Positions 42,165 to 51,012 of a stretch of 64,000 nucleotides of DNA are shown here, in pieces (position 1 is the stretch's first letter; every line of letters starts with the position of its first letter). The stretch is taken from NCBI GenBank assembly GCA_963753285.1, contig CAVWBT010000008.1, positions 124,001-188,000 of the forward strand, read 5' to 3'. This DNA comes from JAHEDH01 sp963753285. Its GTDB lineage: Bacteria; Actinomycetota; Acidimicrobiia; Spongiisociales; ZC4RG35. Position numbers and translations under genes: made by a program. The notes below the pieces were generated by a model. That model was not told the origin of the DNA. It worked only from the letters and a program-made list of their open reading frames with translations, and ran no database searches.

Positions 42165-43434
42165 TCAGTCGGCGGCGTAGAAGACGATGGCTTCGTCGAT
42201 CGTGCTGCCCGGGGGCGGCCAGACGCCGATCCGGAGATCGGGGGTCGATGCGATCTCGAACGGGACGTTGATCGCGAGAGTCGTCGAGCGGAACCCGCTC
42301 CCACGCTTCGCCATCGATCGACCGCCACAGCGCCGGGACGGCCTGGACTCCGGATCGGCGCGCGTCGAAGTCCTCGCCGGACACCCAGATGTACCCGTCG
42401 GCCACGGTCAGTGCTTGACCTGTCATATACGCCACCGAGGGGTCAGTCGTTTCGGGCGGAGGTGGCAGACGCCGCCATTCGAACCCGTCCGGCGACGCCC
42501 AGGCGGTCATCAGTCCGGTCTGGAAGAAGTCTCCTCCGACAGCGAAATACCGGTCGCCGACACGTGCGATGTCCAAGATCATGTGGTCGTCGAAGCCAGG
42601 CCCACCCGCAGGCGTCACCCGCCGCCACCTGAGCCCGTCCGGTGACGTGAACACGGCGGCGGTCGGCACGAACTCACCTCCCGGTGAGGACCCTGCGGCG
42701 AGCAGGCCGTCGCCTCCTTCGATCACCGAAGCGATCCCTGAGCTGTCGAACAAGGACTGCGACGGGTGAGCGTTCTCGACCCAGGTCTCGCCGTCGGTCG
42801 TCGTGACGAGCGTGGCGACCGTCGACTCGTTCAAGGACGCTCGCCGATACAGCACCGTCATACGCTCGCCGTCAGGTGAGACGAACAGGTTGTCGACGTA
42901 TCCGAGCTGGAAGGTCTCCTCGTAGCCGAGGATGCCCGGGACGTCGACGATCTCCCACACCTCCCCGTCCGAGGACCGCAGGAGCGGCCCGAGCCCGCCG
43001 GCGAACCAGCCGAACGGCGTCGAGACGACCTCCTGGACGCATCGAACGTCCTGCGGCCCCGCCGTCTCGGGTTCGGACGCCCGCTCGAAATCGAAACCCT
43101 CATCCGACCACCAGACGGGGAAACCCGTAGAACCGTCAGACGGGCAGCCGACGAGGACCAGCCTGCCGTCCTCCATTGCCCCATCGACCGGGACGACCCC
43201 ACCGAAGACGTCCGTGTCGACATCGAGCCGACCCCAGCCCTCGGCTGGATCGGGACGCGTGGTCGAGGTCGTCGGCACATCCGTAGAGGACGATGACGTC
43301 GACATATCCGATGATGTGGTGGCGACGGACGTCGTGGACACCTGAACATCCGATGTGTCCGACGAGCTGCCATCGCAGCCGGCAATGGCAAGGGCGACGA
43401 GCAGAATGGCGCACATGGGTTTCGAGACGCTCAT
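42165..43434 (-). CDS. Lipoprotein with beta-propeller-like repeats, frameshifted near the C-terminus
   Basis: About 420 residues. The lipobox is LVALAIAGC (Cys20), then a Ser/Thr-rich linker to about residue 62. The remainder has repeated motifs like LLRSSDGEVWEIVD, VTTTDGETWVENAHP and VFTSPDGLRWRRV ('SxDGxxW'), as in BNR/sialidase-type propeller blades. The original frame shifts at about 42280. In the shifted frame the end reads LAINVPFEIASTPDLRIGVW then DEAIVFYAAD and a stop at 42165. Unshifted, the frame continues through the heptamer repeats to 41968. One extra base explains this. It is divergent from the xanthine dehydrogenase cluster. Confidence 0.75.
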
Positions 43435-43506
43435 TGCGTGATCTTCTCTCGCGCGAGGACTCTCCTCCAGGGGTCGAAGGTAACGGGATCGAAACCTTGT
43501 GATTTG

Positions 43507-43512
43507 TATAGT
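43507..43512 (+). promoter_or_regulatory. -10 box of the xanthine dehydrogenase cluster
   Basis: TATAGT lies 8 bp before the ATG of the short leader frame (43521) and about 106 bp before the XdhD-like start. It is the best promoter candidate for the plus-strand cluster. Confidence 0.5.
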
Positions 43513-43520
43513 TGATGGGG

Positions 43521-43622
43521 ATGAGCCGAAACCTGAAGATCGCCGCTGCGCACATGGGTCCGGTCCATCCGAGCGACCGGCGCGACGACGGTGTGCTCCC
43601 CCCTACGGAGGACATCAGATGA
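43521..43622 (+). CDS. 33-residue leader ORF, possible nitrilase N-terminal remnant
   Basis: MSRNLKIAAAHMGPVHPSDR followed by RDDGVLPPTEDIR. The first part looks like the start of a nitrilase-family N-carbamoyl amidohydrolase (a beta strand with 'AAAHMGPV'). The rest has no such similarity. Its TGA overlaps the ATG of the XdhD-like gene (AGATGA), so translation of this frame could couple to it. It may be the scar of a deleted gene or a functional leader. Confidence 0.4.
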   Translation: MSRNLKIAAAHMGPVHPSDRRDDGVLPPTEDIR

Positions 43623-46204
43623 CACTCGCTCCCCACCAGACGGTCACGATCACGATCAATGGCGAAGCCAAATCGGTCGAAGCCGACCACCCCCATCTGC
43701 TGGCCGCTCTCCGCGAAGAGCTCGACGTCACCTCCCCGAAGGACGGATGCTCGCCCTCGGGCCAATGCGGCTGCTGCACCGTCTTGATGGACGGCAAGGC
43801 GATCCAGGCGTGCCTGGTGTCGATGGAGAAGGCGAATGGCCGAGAGATCGTCACGCTCGAAGGATTCGACGACGAGGAGCGGGGCCGGCTCGCTCGCGCC
43901 TTCGCAGCCAAGGGTGCGCTCCAGTGCGGGTTCTGCACCCCCGGGATCCTCGTGCGGGCGAAGGCGCTCATCGATCAGAAGGGCCCCGACCTCGACCGAT
44001 CGACGATCCAGGGGCGGCTCGGCGCCCACCTCTGTCGCTGCACGGGGTACACGAAGATCATCGAGGCGATCGAACTGCTCGCCACCGGCGAAGAGATCCC
44101 CGTACCACCGGCTCCCGACGGCATCGGCTCGGGTGGAGCCAAGTACGAGGCCGTCGAACTCGCGCTCGGCGACCGCGGATTCATCGACGATCTGCGTGTC
44201 CCCGGGATGTTGCACGGTGCGCTTCGCCTCACCGATCACGCCCGGGCGGATGTGCTCGACATCGACACGACCGACGCCGAGGCGCTCGAAGGTGTCGTGG
44301 CGATCTTCACCGGTGACGACGTCCCCGGACAGCTCTCCGTCGGTCTCATCCACACCGACTGGCCGGTGTTCATCCCGATCGGGGGGCGCACCAGCTACCT
44401 CGGCGATGTACTGGCGATCGTGGTCGCCGAGACCCAACAGACCGCAAGGGAGGCGGCCGAACTGATCCGCGTCTCCTACGACGTGCACACCCCGTTCACC
44501 GACGCGCTCACCGCGCTCGAGTCCGAGGAGGATGCCGTGTGGGGCCTCGACGGCAACGTCCTGTCGCGCTCGGTGTACGCCCGGGGGGACGTCGACGCTG
44601 CACTGGCCGGCTCGACCCACGTGGTCAGAGAGGTGTTCGAGACCCAACGCGTCGAGCAGGCGTTCCTCGAGCCAGAGTCCACTCTGGTCGTTCCCCGTGA
44701 GGACGGCGGACTCCACGTCTACTCGGGCGGACAGGGAATCTGGGACGACCGCAATCAGATCTGCGCAGTGCTCGGCCTCCCGACCGACCAGGTCAGCGTC
44801 CAACTCGTTTCGAACGGCGGGGCGTTCGGCGGCAAGGAGGATCTGTCGAACCAGGCGCAGACGGCGCTGGCGGCGCACCTCACCGGACGGCCGGTCAAGT
44901 GCACACTGACCCGCGAGCAGTCGCTCCTGATGCACGCCAAACGCCATCCGATCCGCATCGACCTGACGGTCGCCTGCGACGGCGACGGCAAACTCACGGC
45001 AGTCAAGGCGAGGATGATCGGCGACTCGGGGCCCTACGCCTCGGTCGGCATGAAGGTGCTCGAACGCGCGGCCGGGCACGCATCCGGACCGTACGTGACA
45101 CCCACGATCGACGTCGACGCCGTCGCCGTCCGGACCAACAACCCCGTCTGCGGGGCGTTCCGAGGGTTCGGAGCCAACCAGGCCCAGTTCGCCATGGAGG
45201 GGGCACTCGACCGGCTGGCCGAACTGGTCGGCATCACGGGATGGGAGATCCGAAGCAGGAACGTCATCGAACCCGGTGTGATCTGGGGGCCGGGCCAGCG
45301 CATGGACGACGGATGCCTCGGCGCGCGCTCCTGTCTCGACGCCGTCAAGCAGGCCTATGACGACGCCCGTGCCGCCGGCAAGGCGGTGGGACTCGGCCTC
45401 TCGCTCAAGAACTCCGGCCTCGGGAACGGCTCCAAGGAGATCGCGCGAGCCGTCGTGCACTTCCGGGACGATGGCCAGATCGAGGTCCGGCACTGCTGGA
45501 CCGAGATGGGCCAGGGCGTTCACACCGTCGCCCAGCAGGTGGCCGTGACCGAACTGGGAATCGAGCCGGGCCGGATCGAGGTCCTCGTCGACACCAGCCG
45601 CGAGCTGGGGGCCGGCCAGACCACCGGATCCCGCGGGACCCTGATGGCTGCAGGTTCCGTGAAGGCCGCGTGTGAAGCTGCCCTGGCGGGCGGCTGCCAG
45701 AGCGGCGTCGACTATGCCGGCGAGTACGTCGTCGATTGGACGCACTCGCTCGAGGACGACATCGGTGAGCCCACACTCCATTCGGTATTCGCGTACGCTG
45801 CGCAGGTCGTGATCGCCGATCCCGAGACCGGAGAGATCGAACGCGTCGTGGCGGCGCATGACGTCGGAAAGGCGGTCAACCCGACGCTGTGCGAAGGCCA
45901 GGTGGAAGGCGCCGTTCACATGGGCCTCGGGTACGCGCTCACCGAGGACTTCCCAACCGACGAGCACGGGCGCCCCACGAACATGACCCTTCGGAGCTTG
46001 GGGATCATCCGCCCGAAGGACATGCCGGAGGTCGACGTGATCCTGATCGAGTCTCCAGACCCGAACTCGCCGTACGGGATCAAGGGGGTCGGCGAGATCG
46101 GGCTGGTACCCACCGCCGGGGCAGTCGCGGCGGCGCTACACGAGGTCGACGGCGTCTGGCGGACCAAGCTGCCATTCGACGTTCATCAGCCGGTGACGAG
46201 ATGA
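43619..46204 (+). CDS. Molybdenum hydroxylase, Fe-S/Mo fusion (XdhD-like xanthine dehydrogenase)
   Basis: An 861-residue protein. The N-terminal ferredoxin domain has CSPSGQCGCCTVLMDG and the second cluster domain CGFCTPG plus LCRCTGYTKIIEAI. The molybdopterin part (residues about 175-861) has GGAFGGKEDL, CGAFRGFGANQAQFAMEG, a TGSRGTLMAAG segment and GIKGVGEIGLVPTAGAV with the catalytic Glu. It lacks an FAD domain, as does E. coli XdhD (956 residues), so electrons must go to a partner, perhaps the YgfK-like protein. The ATG follows ACGGAGGACATCAG. In some relatives the Mo site needs selenium; this cannot be judged here. Confidence 0.9.
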   Translation: MTLAPHQTVTITINGEAKSVEADHPHLLAALREELDVTSPKDGCSPSGQCGCCTVLMDGKAIQACLVSMEKANGREIVTLEGFDDEERGRLARAFAAKGALQCGFCTPGILVRAKALIDQKGPDLDRSTIQGRLGAHLCRCTGYTKIIEAIELLATGEEIPVPPAPDGIGSGGAKYEAVELALGDRGFIDDLRVPGMLHGALRLTDHARADVLDIDTTDAEALEGVVAIFTGDDVPGQLSVGLIHTDWPVFIPIGGRTSYLGDVLAIVVAETQQTAREAAELIRVSYDVHTPFTDALTALESEEDAVWGLDGNVLSRSVYARGDVDAALAGSTHVVREVFETQRVEQAFLEPESTLVVPREDGGLHVYSGGQGIWDDRNQICAVLGLPTDQVSVQLVSNGGAFGGKEDLSNQAQTALAAHLTGRPVKCTLTREQSLLMHAKRHPIRIDLTVACDGDGKLTAVKARMIGDSGPYASVGMKVLERAAGHASGPYVTPTIDVDAVAVRTNNPVCGAFRGFGANQAQFAMEGALDRLAELVGITGWEIRSRNVIEPGVIWGPGQRMDDGCLGARSCLDAVKQAYDDARAAGKAVGLGLSLKNSGLGNGSKEIARAVVHFRDDGQIEVRHCWTEMGQGVHTVAQQVAVTELGIEPGRIEVLVDTSRELGAGQTTGSRGTLMAAGSVKAACEAALAGGCQSGVDYAGEYVVDWTHSLEDDIGEPTLHSVFAYAAQVVIADPETGEIERVVAAHDVGKAVNPTLCEGQVEGAVHMGLGYALTEDFPTDEHGRPTNMTLRSLGIIRPKDMPEVDVILIESPDPNSPYGIKGVGEIGLVPTAGAVAAALHEVDGVWRTKLPFDVHQPVTR

Positions 46205-47223
46205 GAGAGACCACACCCGGGATGGTGTGTGCCCACCACCACCTCTACTCCACGCTGGCGCGCGGCATGCCCGCTCCCCCGGAGACCCCGACCACCTTCC
46301 AGGGGATCCTCGAGCAGATCTGGTGGAGGCTTGATGCTGCGCTCGATCTCGAGATGCTCGAGTGGTCGGCGAAGCTCGGAGCGCTCGAAGCCCTCCAACA
46401 GGGCACCACCGCCATCATCGATCATCACGAGTCACCGAACGCCATCGAAGGTTCGCTTTCGGTCATCGCCGAGGCATGCGCCGAGATCGGCGTCAGGGTG
46501 ATCACCGCGTACGGCGTCACCGATCGTCACGGTGCCGACGGAGCGGCTCGAGGACTGGAGGAGAACCGCCGATTCCTCTCGGAGGGCGGTTCCGGTCTCG
46601 TCGGGATCCACGCTGCCTTCACCTGCTCGGACGAGACGCTCGAGGCGGCCGCCGCCCTGGCCGCCGAGTTCGGCACAGGCGTGCACATCCACGTGTGCGA
46701 GGGACCCGAGGACGCTGACGCCCCGAATCGGCTGCGGGGGCTCACGAACGACGATTGGCTCCTCGCCCATTGCGTGCACCTGCCGACCGACCACGATCTG
46801 GCGGGCACGATCCTGCACAACCCGATGTCGAACCTGAACAACTCGGTCGGATACGCCGACCCGGCCCGCTTCGACAACCCGGTCGCACTCGGCACCGACG
46901 GGATCGGCGCCGACATGATCGAGACCTTCCGCCTTGCCTACGTGATGAGCCGATCGGTCGATGTCACCGCCTCCCCCGAGCACGCCTGGTCGTGGCTCGA
47001 ACAGGGCTGGAAGCTGGTGCCCGAGGCACGACAAGACACCGTCACCTGGTCGTACGCGCCGATGGAGCCCTGGCACGTTGCGTTCACTGCGGGCATCCGG
47101 CCCCTCGACATCGTGATCGACGGCGAACGGGTGCTCGAAGACGGCGAACCGACTCGTGTCGACGCATTCGAGATCAGAGCCAAAGCAGCCGAACAGGCCG
47201 CCAGACTCCACGCCCGACTCTGA
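46201..47223 (+). CDS. SsnA-like amidohydrolase, N-terminally short
   Basis: A 340-residue metal-dependent hydrolase of the TIM-barrel amidohydrolase class. MVCAHHHLYSTLARGMPAPP carries the H-x-H metal motif. GTTAIIDHHESPNAIEGSLS, GVHIHVCEGPED (His), LLAHCVHLP (His) and ALGTDGIGADM (Asp) complete the site. E. coli SsnA is about 440 residues. This protein lacks the first ~50, which normally form half of the beta-sandwich next to the barrel, though the C-terminal half (PLDIVIDGERVLEDG) is present. It starts in the stop codon of the preceding gene. A deaminase or ring hydrolase acting on purines is expected. Confidence 0.85.
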   Translation: MRETTPGMVCAHHHLYSTLARGMPAPPETPTTFQGILEQIWWRLDAALDLEMLEWSAKLGALEALQQGTTAIIDHHESPNAIEGSLSVIAEACAEIGVRVITAYGVTDRHGADGAARGLEENRRFLSEGGSGLVGIHAAFTCSDETLEAAAALAAEFGTGVHIHVCEGPEDADAPNRLRGLTNDDWLLAHCVHLPTDHDLAGTILHNPMSNLNNSVGYADPARFDNPVALGTDGIGADMIETFRLAYVMSRSVDVTASPEHAWSWLEQGWKLVPEARQDTVTWSYAPMEPWHVAFTAGIRPLDIVIDGERVLEDGEPTRVDAFEIRAKAAEQAARLHARL

Positions 47224-47232
47224 GGAGGTCAC

Positions 47233-49020
47233 ATGACCATTCCCCCACTCACCCCCATGCCTCTGAACACCCTTCTCGGGCGCATCGCCGAGGAGTGGGA
47301 TTCACGGAGCCGGATCTTCGACCTCCCGACCGCCCGGTTCTACGACGTGTCGTCGGGTCCCGACCTCTCGGTCGACTTCATGGGAAGGAGCGCCGCCACA
47401 CCGATCGGACCGGCAGCCGGTCCCCACAGCCAGCTCGCCGAGAACATCGTGCTCGCATGGCTCGGCGGGTCGAGGATCATCGAACTGAAGACCGTCCAGA
47501 TCCTCGACGAGCTCGAGATAGGGCGACCGTGCATCGACATGGAGACGATCGGCTTCAACATCGAGTGGAGCCAGGAGCTGCGGGTCGCCGAGTCACTCGA
47601 GGAGTACGTCAAGGCCTGGATGATGATCGACATCCTCTCGGGATGGGGCGAGCTGAAATCTCACCTCGGGGCGGACCCGGGACCGCACATCTTCGATCTG
47701 TCGGTCGGTTACGACCTCGAGGGCATCCAGTCGGAGAAGGTTGCGGGGTTCATCGACGGCCTCGTCGATGCTTCGGCGGTGATCGAGCGGCTACGCGAAG
47801 CGATCCCAGAGTCGTTCGCTGCGTGGCGCGACCACGATTTCAACCCTCACATCGCCGACACCGTCACCCTGTCGACCTTCCACGGATGCCCGCCGGATGA
47901 GATCGAGTCGATCACCAAGCACCTCATGACCCGGCACGGACTGGACGTCGTCGTCAAGCTCAACCCGACCCTGCTCGGCTTCGACCGGGTGCACGGGATC
48001 CTCAAAGGCACGCTTGGATATGACGAGCTCCGGCTCAGGCGGTCGGACTTCGATGCCGACCTCCGGTTCGATCGTGGCATCGAGTTGATCGGAGAGCTCC
48101 GCCGTTTCGCGACCGACCACGACAGACGGTTCGGGATCAAACTCACGAACACGATGGTGGTCGAGAACCATCGGGGCTTCATGCCCGACGACACGATGTA
48201 CATGTCGGGACCACCGTTGCACGTGCTGTCGATGACGCTCCTCGGCGAGCTCGATGCCGCCCTGCCCGGGGTGCTCGCAGTCGGGGAGAACGATGGCGAC
48301 GTCCAGGTGAGCTTCTCGGCCGGCATCACCAAGGAGAATCTCGGGCATGCCGTCGGCCTCGGGCTGGCCCCGGTCACGATCTGCTCCGACCTGCTCAAGC
48401 CGGGTGGCTACGGGCGGCTCAAGCCGATGTTGACGACGCTCGCCCACGACATGGGCGAGGCAGGCGCCTCCGACCTGGGCGCCTGGCGGACGGTCAGGAC
48501 GGCGCAAGCGCACGCTGCCGGCCATCCGGGCGTCGTGTCGCACTACATCGCGAGCCTCCACGATCCTGACACCAACGGGGCGTACACGCGCGACGGAACC
48601 TCGAAGTTGCCGCGGGCGGTCGACCACGAACTCGAGATGTGGGGCTGTGTTGCCTGCAACTTCTGCGTGACCGTCTGCCCCAACGACGCCTTCTTCCGCC
48701 TGCCCACGCCAGAAGAAATGGAGGTGGAAGGGAGACAGCAGTACTTCGTGCTCGCCGAGCTCTGCAACGAGTGCGGAAACTGTCTCACGTTCTGTCCCGA
48801 GATCGGTGACCCTGCCGTCGTGAAACCCCGGATCTACACGGAGCTGTCCAGGTTCGAGACCGGAGACCGCCCCGGATTCCTCGTGACGGCCGGGACGGAC
48901 CGCGTCGAAGTGCGTGCGGCACCGGGTCTCGATGCCGACGTCGAGCGGCTCTCGTGGATCCTCAACGAGCCGGAGGGACTGCCGCTCGAGCTGTCCACGC
49001 TGCTCGAGGCGGGTTCGTGA
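47233..49020 (+). CDS. YgfK-like Fe-S protein lacking the flavin/NAD(P)H domain
   Basis: A 595-residue protein starting after GAGGAGGTCAC. The N-terminal barrel resembles dihydropyrimidine/dihydroorotate dehydrogenase (GRSAATPIGPAAGPHSQLA, then LNPTLLGFDRV). The C-terminus has two [4Fe-4S] ferredoxin motifs, CVACNFCVTVCPNDAFF and CNECGNCLTFCPEIGDP. E. coli YgfK (about 1030 residues) also carries a GltD-like FAD/NADPH domain between these parts, absent here. It is probably an electron-transfer or reductase subunit for the Mo hydroxylases; its reaction is unproven. Confidence 0.85.
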   Translation: MTIPPLTPMPLNTLLGRIAEEWDSRSRIFDLPTARFYDVSSGPDLSVDFMGRSAATPIGPAAGPHSQLAENIVLAWLGGSRIIELKTVQILDELEIGRPCIDMETIGFNIEWSQELRVAESLEEYVKAWMMIDILSGWGELKSHLGADPGPHIFDLSVGYDLEGIQSEKVAGFIDGLVDASAVIERLREAIPESFAAWRDHDFNPHIADTVTLSTFHGCPPDEIESITKHLMTRHGLDVVVKLNPTLLGFDRVHGILKGTLGYDELRLRRSDFDADLRFDRGIELIGELRRFATDHDRRFGIKLTNTMVVENHRGFMPDDTMYMSGPPLHVLSMTLLGELDAALPGVLAVGENDGDVQVSFSAGITKENLGHAVGLGLAPVTICSDLLKPGGYGRLKPMLTTLAHDMGEAGASDLGAWRTVRTAQAHAAGHPGVVSHYIASLHDPDTNGAYTRDGTSKLPRAVDHELEMWGCVACNFCVTVCPNDAFFRLPTPEEMEVEGRQQYFVLAELCNECGNCLTFCPEIGDPAVVKPRIYTELSRFETGDRPGFLVTAGTDRVEVRAAPGLDADVERLSWILNEPEGLPLELSTLLEAGS

Positions 49021-49592
49021 TCACACTGGCCCTGCCCGACTGGCTCGACGACGCCGTAACGAACTTCGCCGGGCACCGCACCGACGCAGAGCGCATGGGC
49101 GGTGTGATCGAACTCGCCCGCCGCAACGTCGACGAGCAGACGGGCGGGCCGTTCTCGGCTGCGATCTTCGACACCGCCTCGGGTCGGTTGATCGCCGCAG
49201 GCGTGAACGTCGTCGTCCCCACCAACGCAGCCATCGCCCACGCCGAGGCAATGGCGGTCGCAGCGGCCGGCCAGAGGCTCGAGTCGTTCGATCTCGGAAG
49301 GCACGGGCCCACGTCGCTGTTTGCATCGACCGAGCCCTGCGTGATGTGTATGGGCGTGACCGTGTGGTCGGGCGTGTCGAGACTCGTGTGTGCCGGGAGG
49401 GACGAAGACGCACGTGAGATCGGGTTCGATGAAGGCCCCAAGCACCCCGATTGGGTGGCAGAGTTGGAGAGGCGAGGCATCACGGTCGAGCGCGACCTCG
49501 AACGGGGCTCGTCGATCGAGGTTCTCCGCCACTACCTGGCAAGCGGGGGAAGCATCTACAACGCCGGTATCGGGGAGGGTGGCCATGCATGA
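49017..49592 (+). CDS. Guanine/nucleoside deaminase (CDA fold)
   Basis: A 191-residue cytosolic zinc deaminase from GTG 49017, which overlaps the YgfK-like stop (GTGA). Zinc ligands are AIAHAEAMAV (H-A-E, with the proton-shuttling Glu) and STEPCVMCMGVTVWSGV (P-C-x2-C). Length and ending suit guanine deaminase (guanine to xanthine), which would supply substrate to the xanthine dehydrogenases here. tRNA adenosine deaminase is less likely given the context. Confidence 0.88.
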   Translation: MITLALPDWLDDAVTNFAGHRTDAERMGGVIELARRNVDEQTGGPFSAAIFDTASGRLIAAGVNVVVPTNAAIAHAEAMAVAAAGQRLESFDLGRHGPTSLFASTEPCVMCMGVTVWSGVSRLVCAGRDEDAREIGFDEGPKHPDWVAELERRGITVERDLERGSSIEVLRHYLASGGSIYNAGIGEGGHA

Positions 49593-51012
49593 AGTCCAGC
49601 TGAGGGGCACTCGGGCCACGCGCCATCTCGTGGCCTCGACCATCGGCGAGGCGGTGGAGATGCTCGCCGTCGAAGGAGAGCGGGCTCGAGTGATCGCCGG
49701 CGGAACCGACCTGCTTCTCGAGATGGAGCGACGCCAACGGCCCGAGATCGACACGCTGATCGACATCACCGGCATCCCCGGCCTTGCCGGCATCGATTTC
49801 AGAGACGAACGGATCCACATCGGAGCACTCACGACCCACAACCAGGTCGTCGCCTCCGACGTGGCGTGGAAGCATCTCACGCCTCTGGCTCAAGCGTGCC
49901 ACGAGGTCGCCTCGCCGCAGCTGCGCAATCAGGCGACGGTCGTCGGCAACCTGGTCACCGCAAGCCCGGCCAACGACACCATCACACCGTTGCGCGCCCT
50001 GGGGACGACAGTGCACGTCGAGTCCACAGATGGGGCCCGCAGCATCGATCTGAGCGACCTGCACACCGGAGTCAGAAAGACCACACTCAGACCGGGCGAA
50101 CTGGTGACCGGTCTCACCGTCGCCCCGCTTGCGGAGAACCAGCGCGCCGTCTACGTCAAGGCAGGGCTCCGCGCAGCGCAGGCGATCTCGGTCGTCCACT
50201 TGACGATTCTGCTCGAGTTCGCCGACGACGTCGTGCAAGACGCCAGGATCCTGCTGGGGTCGGTTGCACCGACGATCGTCCACAGCCCCGAAGCCGAGCA
50301 GGCATTGGTCGGAAGCCGGCTCGATGCGGACTCGATCGGGGCCGCCGCCCGGGCCGTCGTGGCGTCGGTCAGTCCGATCGACGACGTCAGATCGACGGCC
50401 GAGCACCGGCGGCGTCTGCTGGGCTCGATGACCACCCGGGCATTGACCACCCTCCGAGATGGAACGACGGCCGCGCCGGAGTCGCGGGTGCTGCTGTCAC
50501 CCACCGGAACCGTCTTCGGGGCGACTCCGGCGGCAAACGCGGTGGTCGAGACGACCATCAACGGCACATCGGTCCGTGCGGCGGGCGCCATCGGCGAATC
50601 GTTGCTCGACTGGCTCCGCGACCACGCCGGACCGGCGTCGGGCTTCTCGCTCACCGGCACGAAGGAGGGCTGCGCCGAAGGCGAGTGCGGCGCATGCACC
50701 GTGATGATCGACGGCACCGCCGTGATGTCGTGTCTGGTCCCTGCGGTTCGGGCTCACGGCGCCCACATCACGACCGTCGAGGGCCTGGCACACGACGGCA
50801 GTCTGCACCCGGTCCAACAAGCCTTCATCGACGACGCCGCCGTGCAGTGCGGATTCTGCATCCCCGGCTTCCTCGTCTCCGGGGCTGCCCTGCTGGAAGA
50901 ACAGGATCGACCGACCCGAGCCGAGATCCTCGAAGGCCTGAGCGGCAACCTCTGTCGCTGCACCGGCTACGTCAAGATCATCGACGCCATCGAGACGGCG
51001 GCACGGTCATGA
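49585..51012 (+). CDS. Xanthine dehydrogenase-type fusion: FAD subunit plus 2Fe-2S subunit
   Basis: A 475-residue protein. Residues 1 to ~285 are the CO-dehydrogenase/XDH FAD-binding domain, with VIAGGTDLLLEMERR and NQATVVGNLVTASPANDT. Residues ~310-475 are the ferredoxin-type subunit, with CAEGECGACTVMIDG, CGFCIPGFLVS and LCRCTGYVKIIDAIE. The two are usually separate genes (XdhB/XdhC or CoxM/CoxS). It overlaps the deaminase gene by 8 bp and the Mo subunit by 4 bp, forming a complete three-domain enzyme with it. Confidence 0.92.
   Translation: MHEVQLRGTRATRHLVASTIGEAVEMLAVEGERARVIAGGTDLLLEMERRQRPEIDTLIDITGIPGLAGIDFRDERIHIGALTTHNQVVASDVAWKHLTPLAQACHEVASPQLRNQATVVGNLVTASPANDTITPLRALGTTVHVESTDGARSIDLSDLHTGVRKTTLRPGELVTGLTVAPLAENQRAVYVKAGLRAAQAISVVHLTILLEFADDVVQDARILLGSVAPTIVHSPEAEQALVGSRLDADSIGAAARAVVASVSPIDDVRSTAEHRRRLLGSMTTRALTTLRDGTTAAPESRVLLSPTGTVFGATPAANAVVETTINGTSVRAAGAIGESLLDWLRDHAGPASGFSLTGTKEGCAEGECGACTVMIDGTAVMSCLVPAVRAHGAHITTVEGLAHDGSLHPVQQAFIDDAAVQCGFCIPGFLVSGAALLEEQDRPTRAEILEGLSGNLCRCTGYVKIIDAIETAARS

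Noticed and set aside
43136..45967. Minus-strand open frame of over 900 codons opposite the XdhD-like gene
   Set aside because: Product lacks motifs and mirrors the high-GC third-position pattern of the real gene on the plus strand.
49866..51008. Long open plus-strand stretch in the frame of the Mo subunit, upstream of its ATG
   Set aside because: It is Arg/Gly-rich shadow of the FAD/2Fe-2S fusion gene, which has the real motifs in another frame; the Mo subunit starts at 51009.
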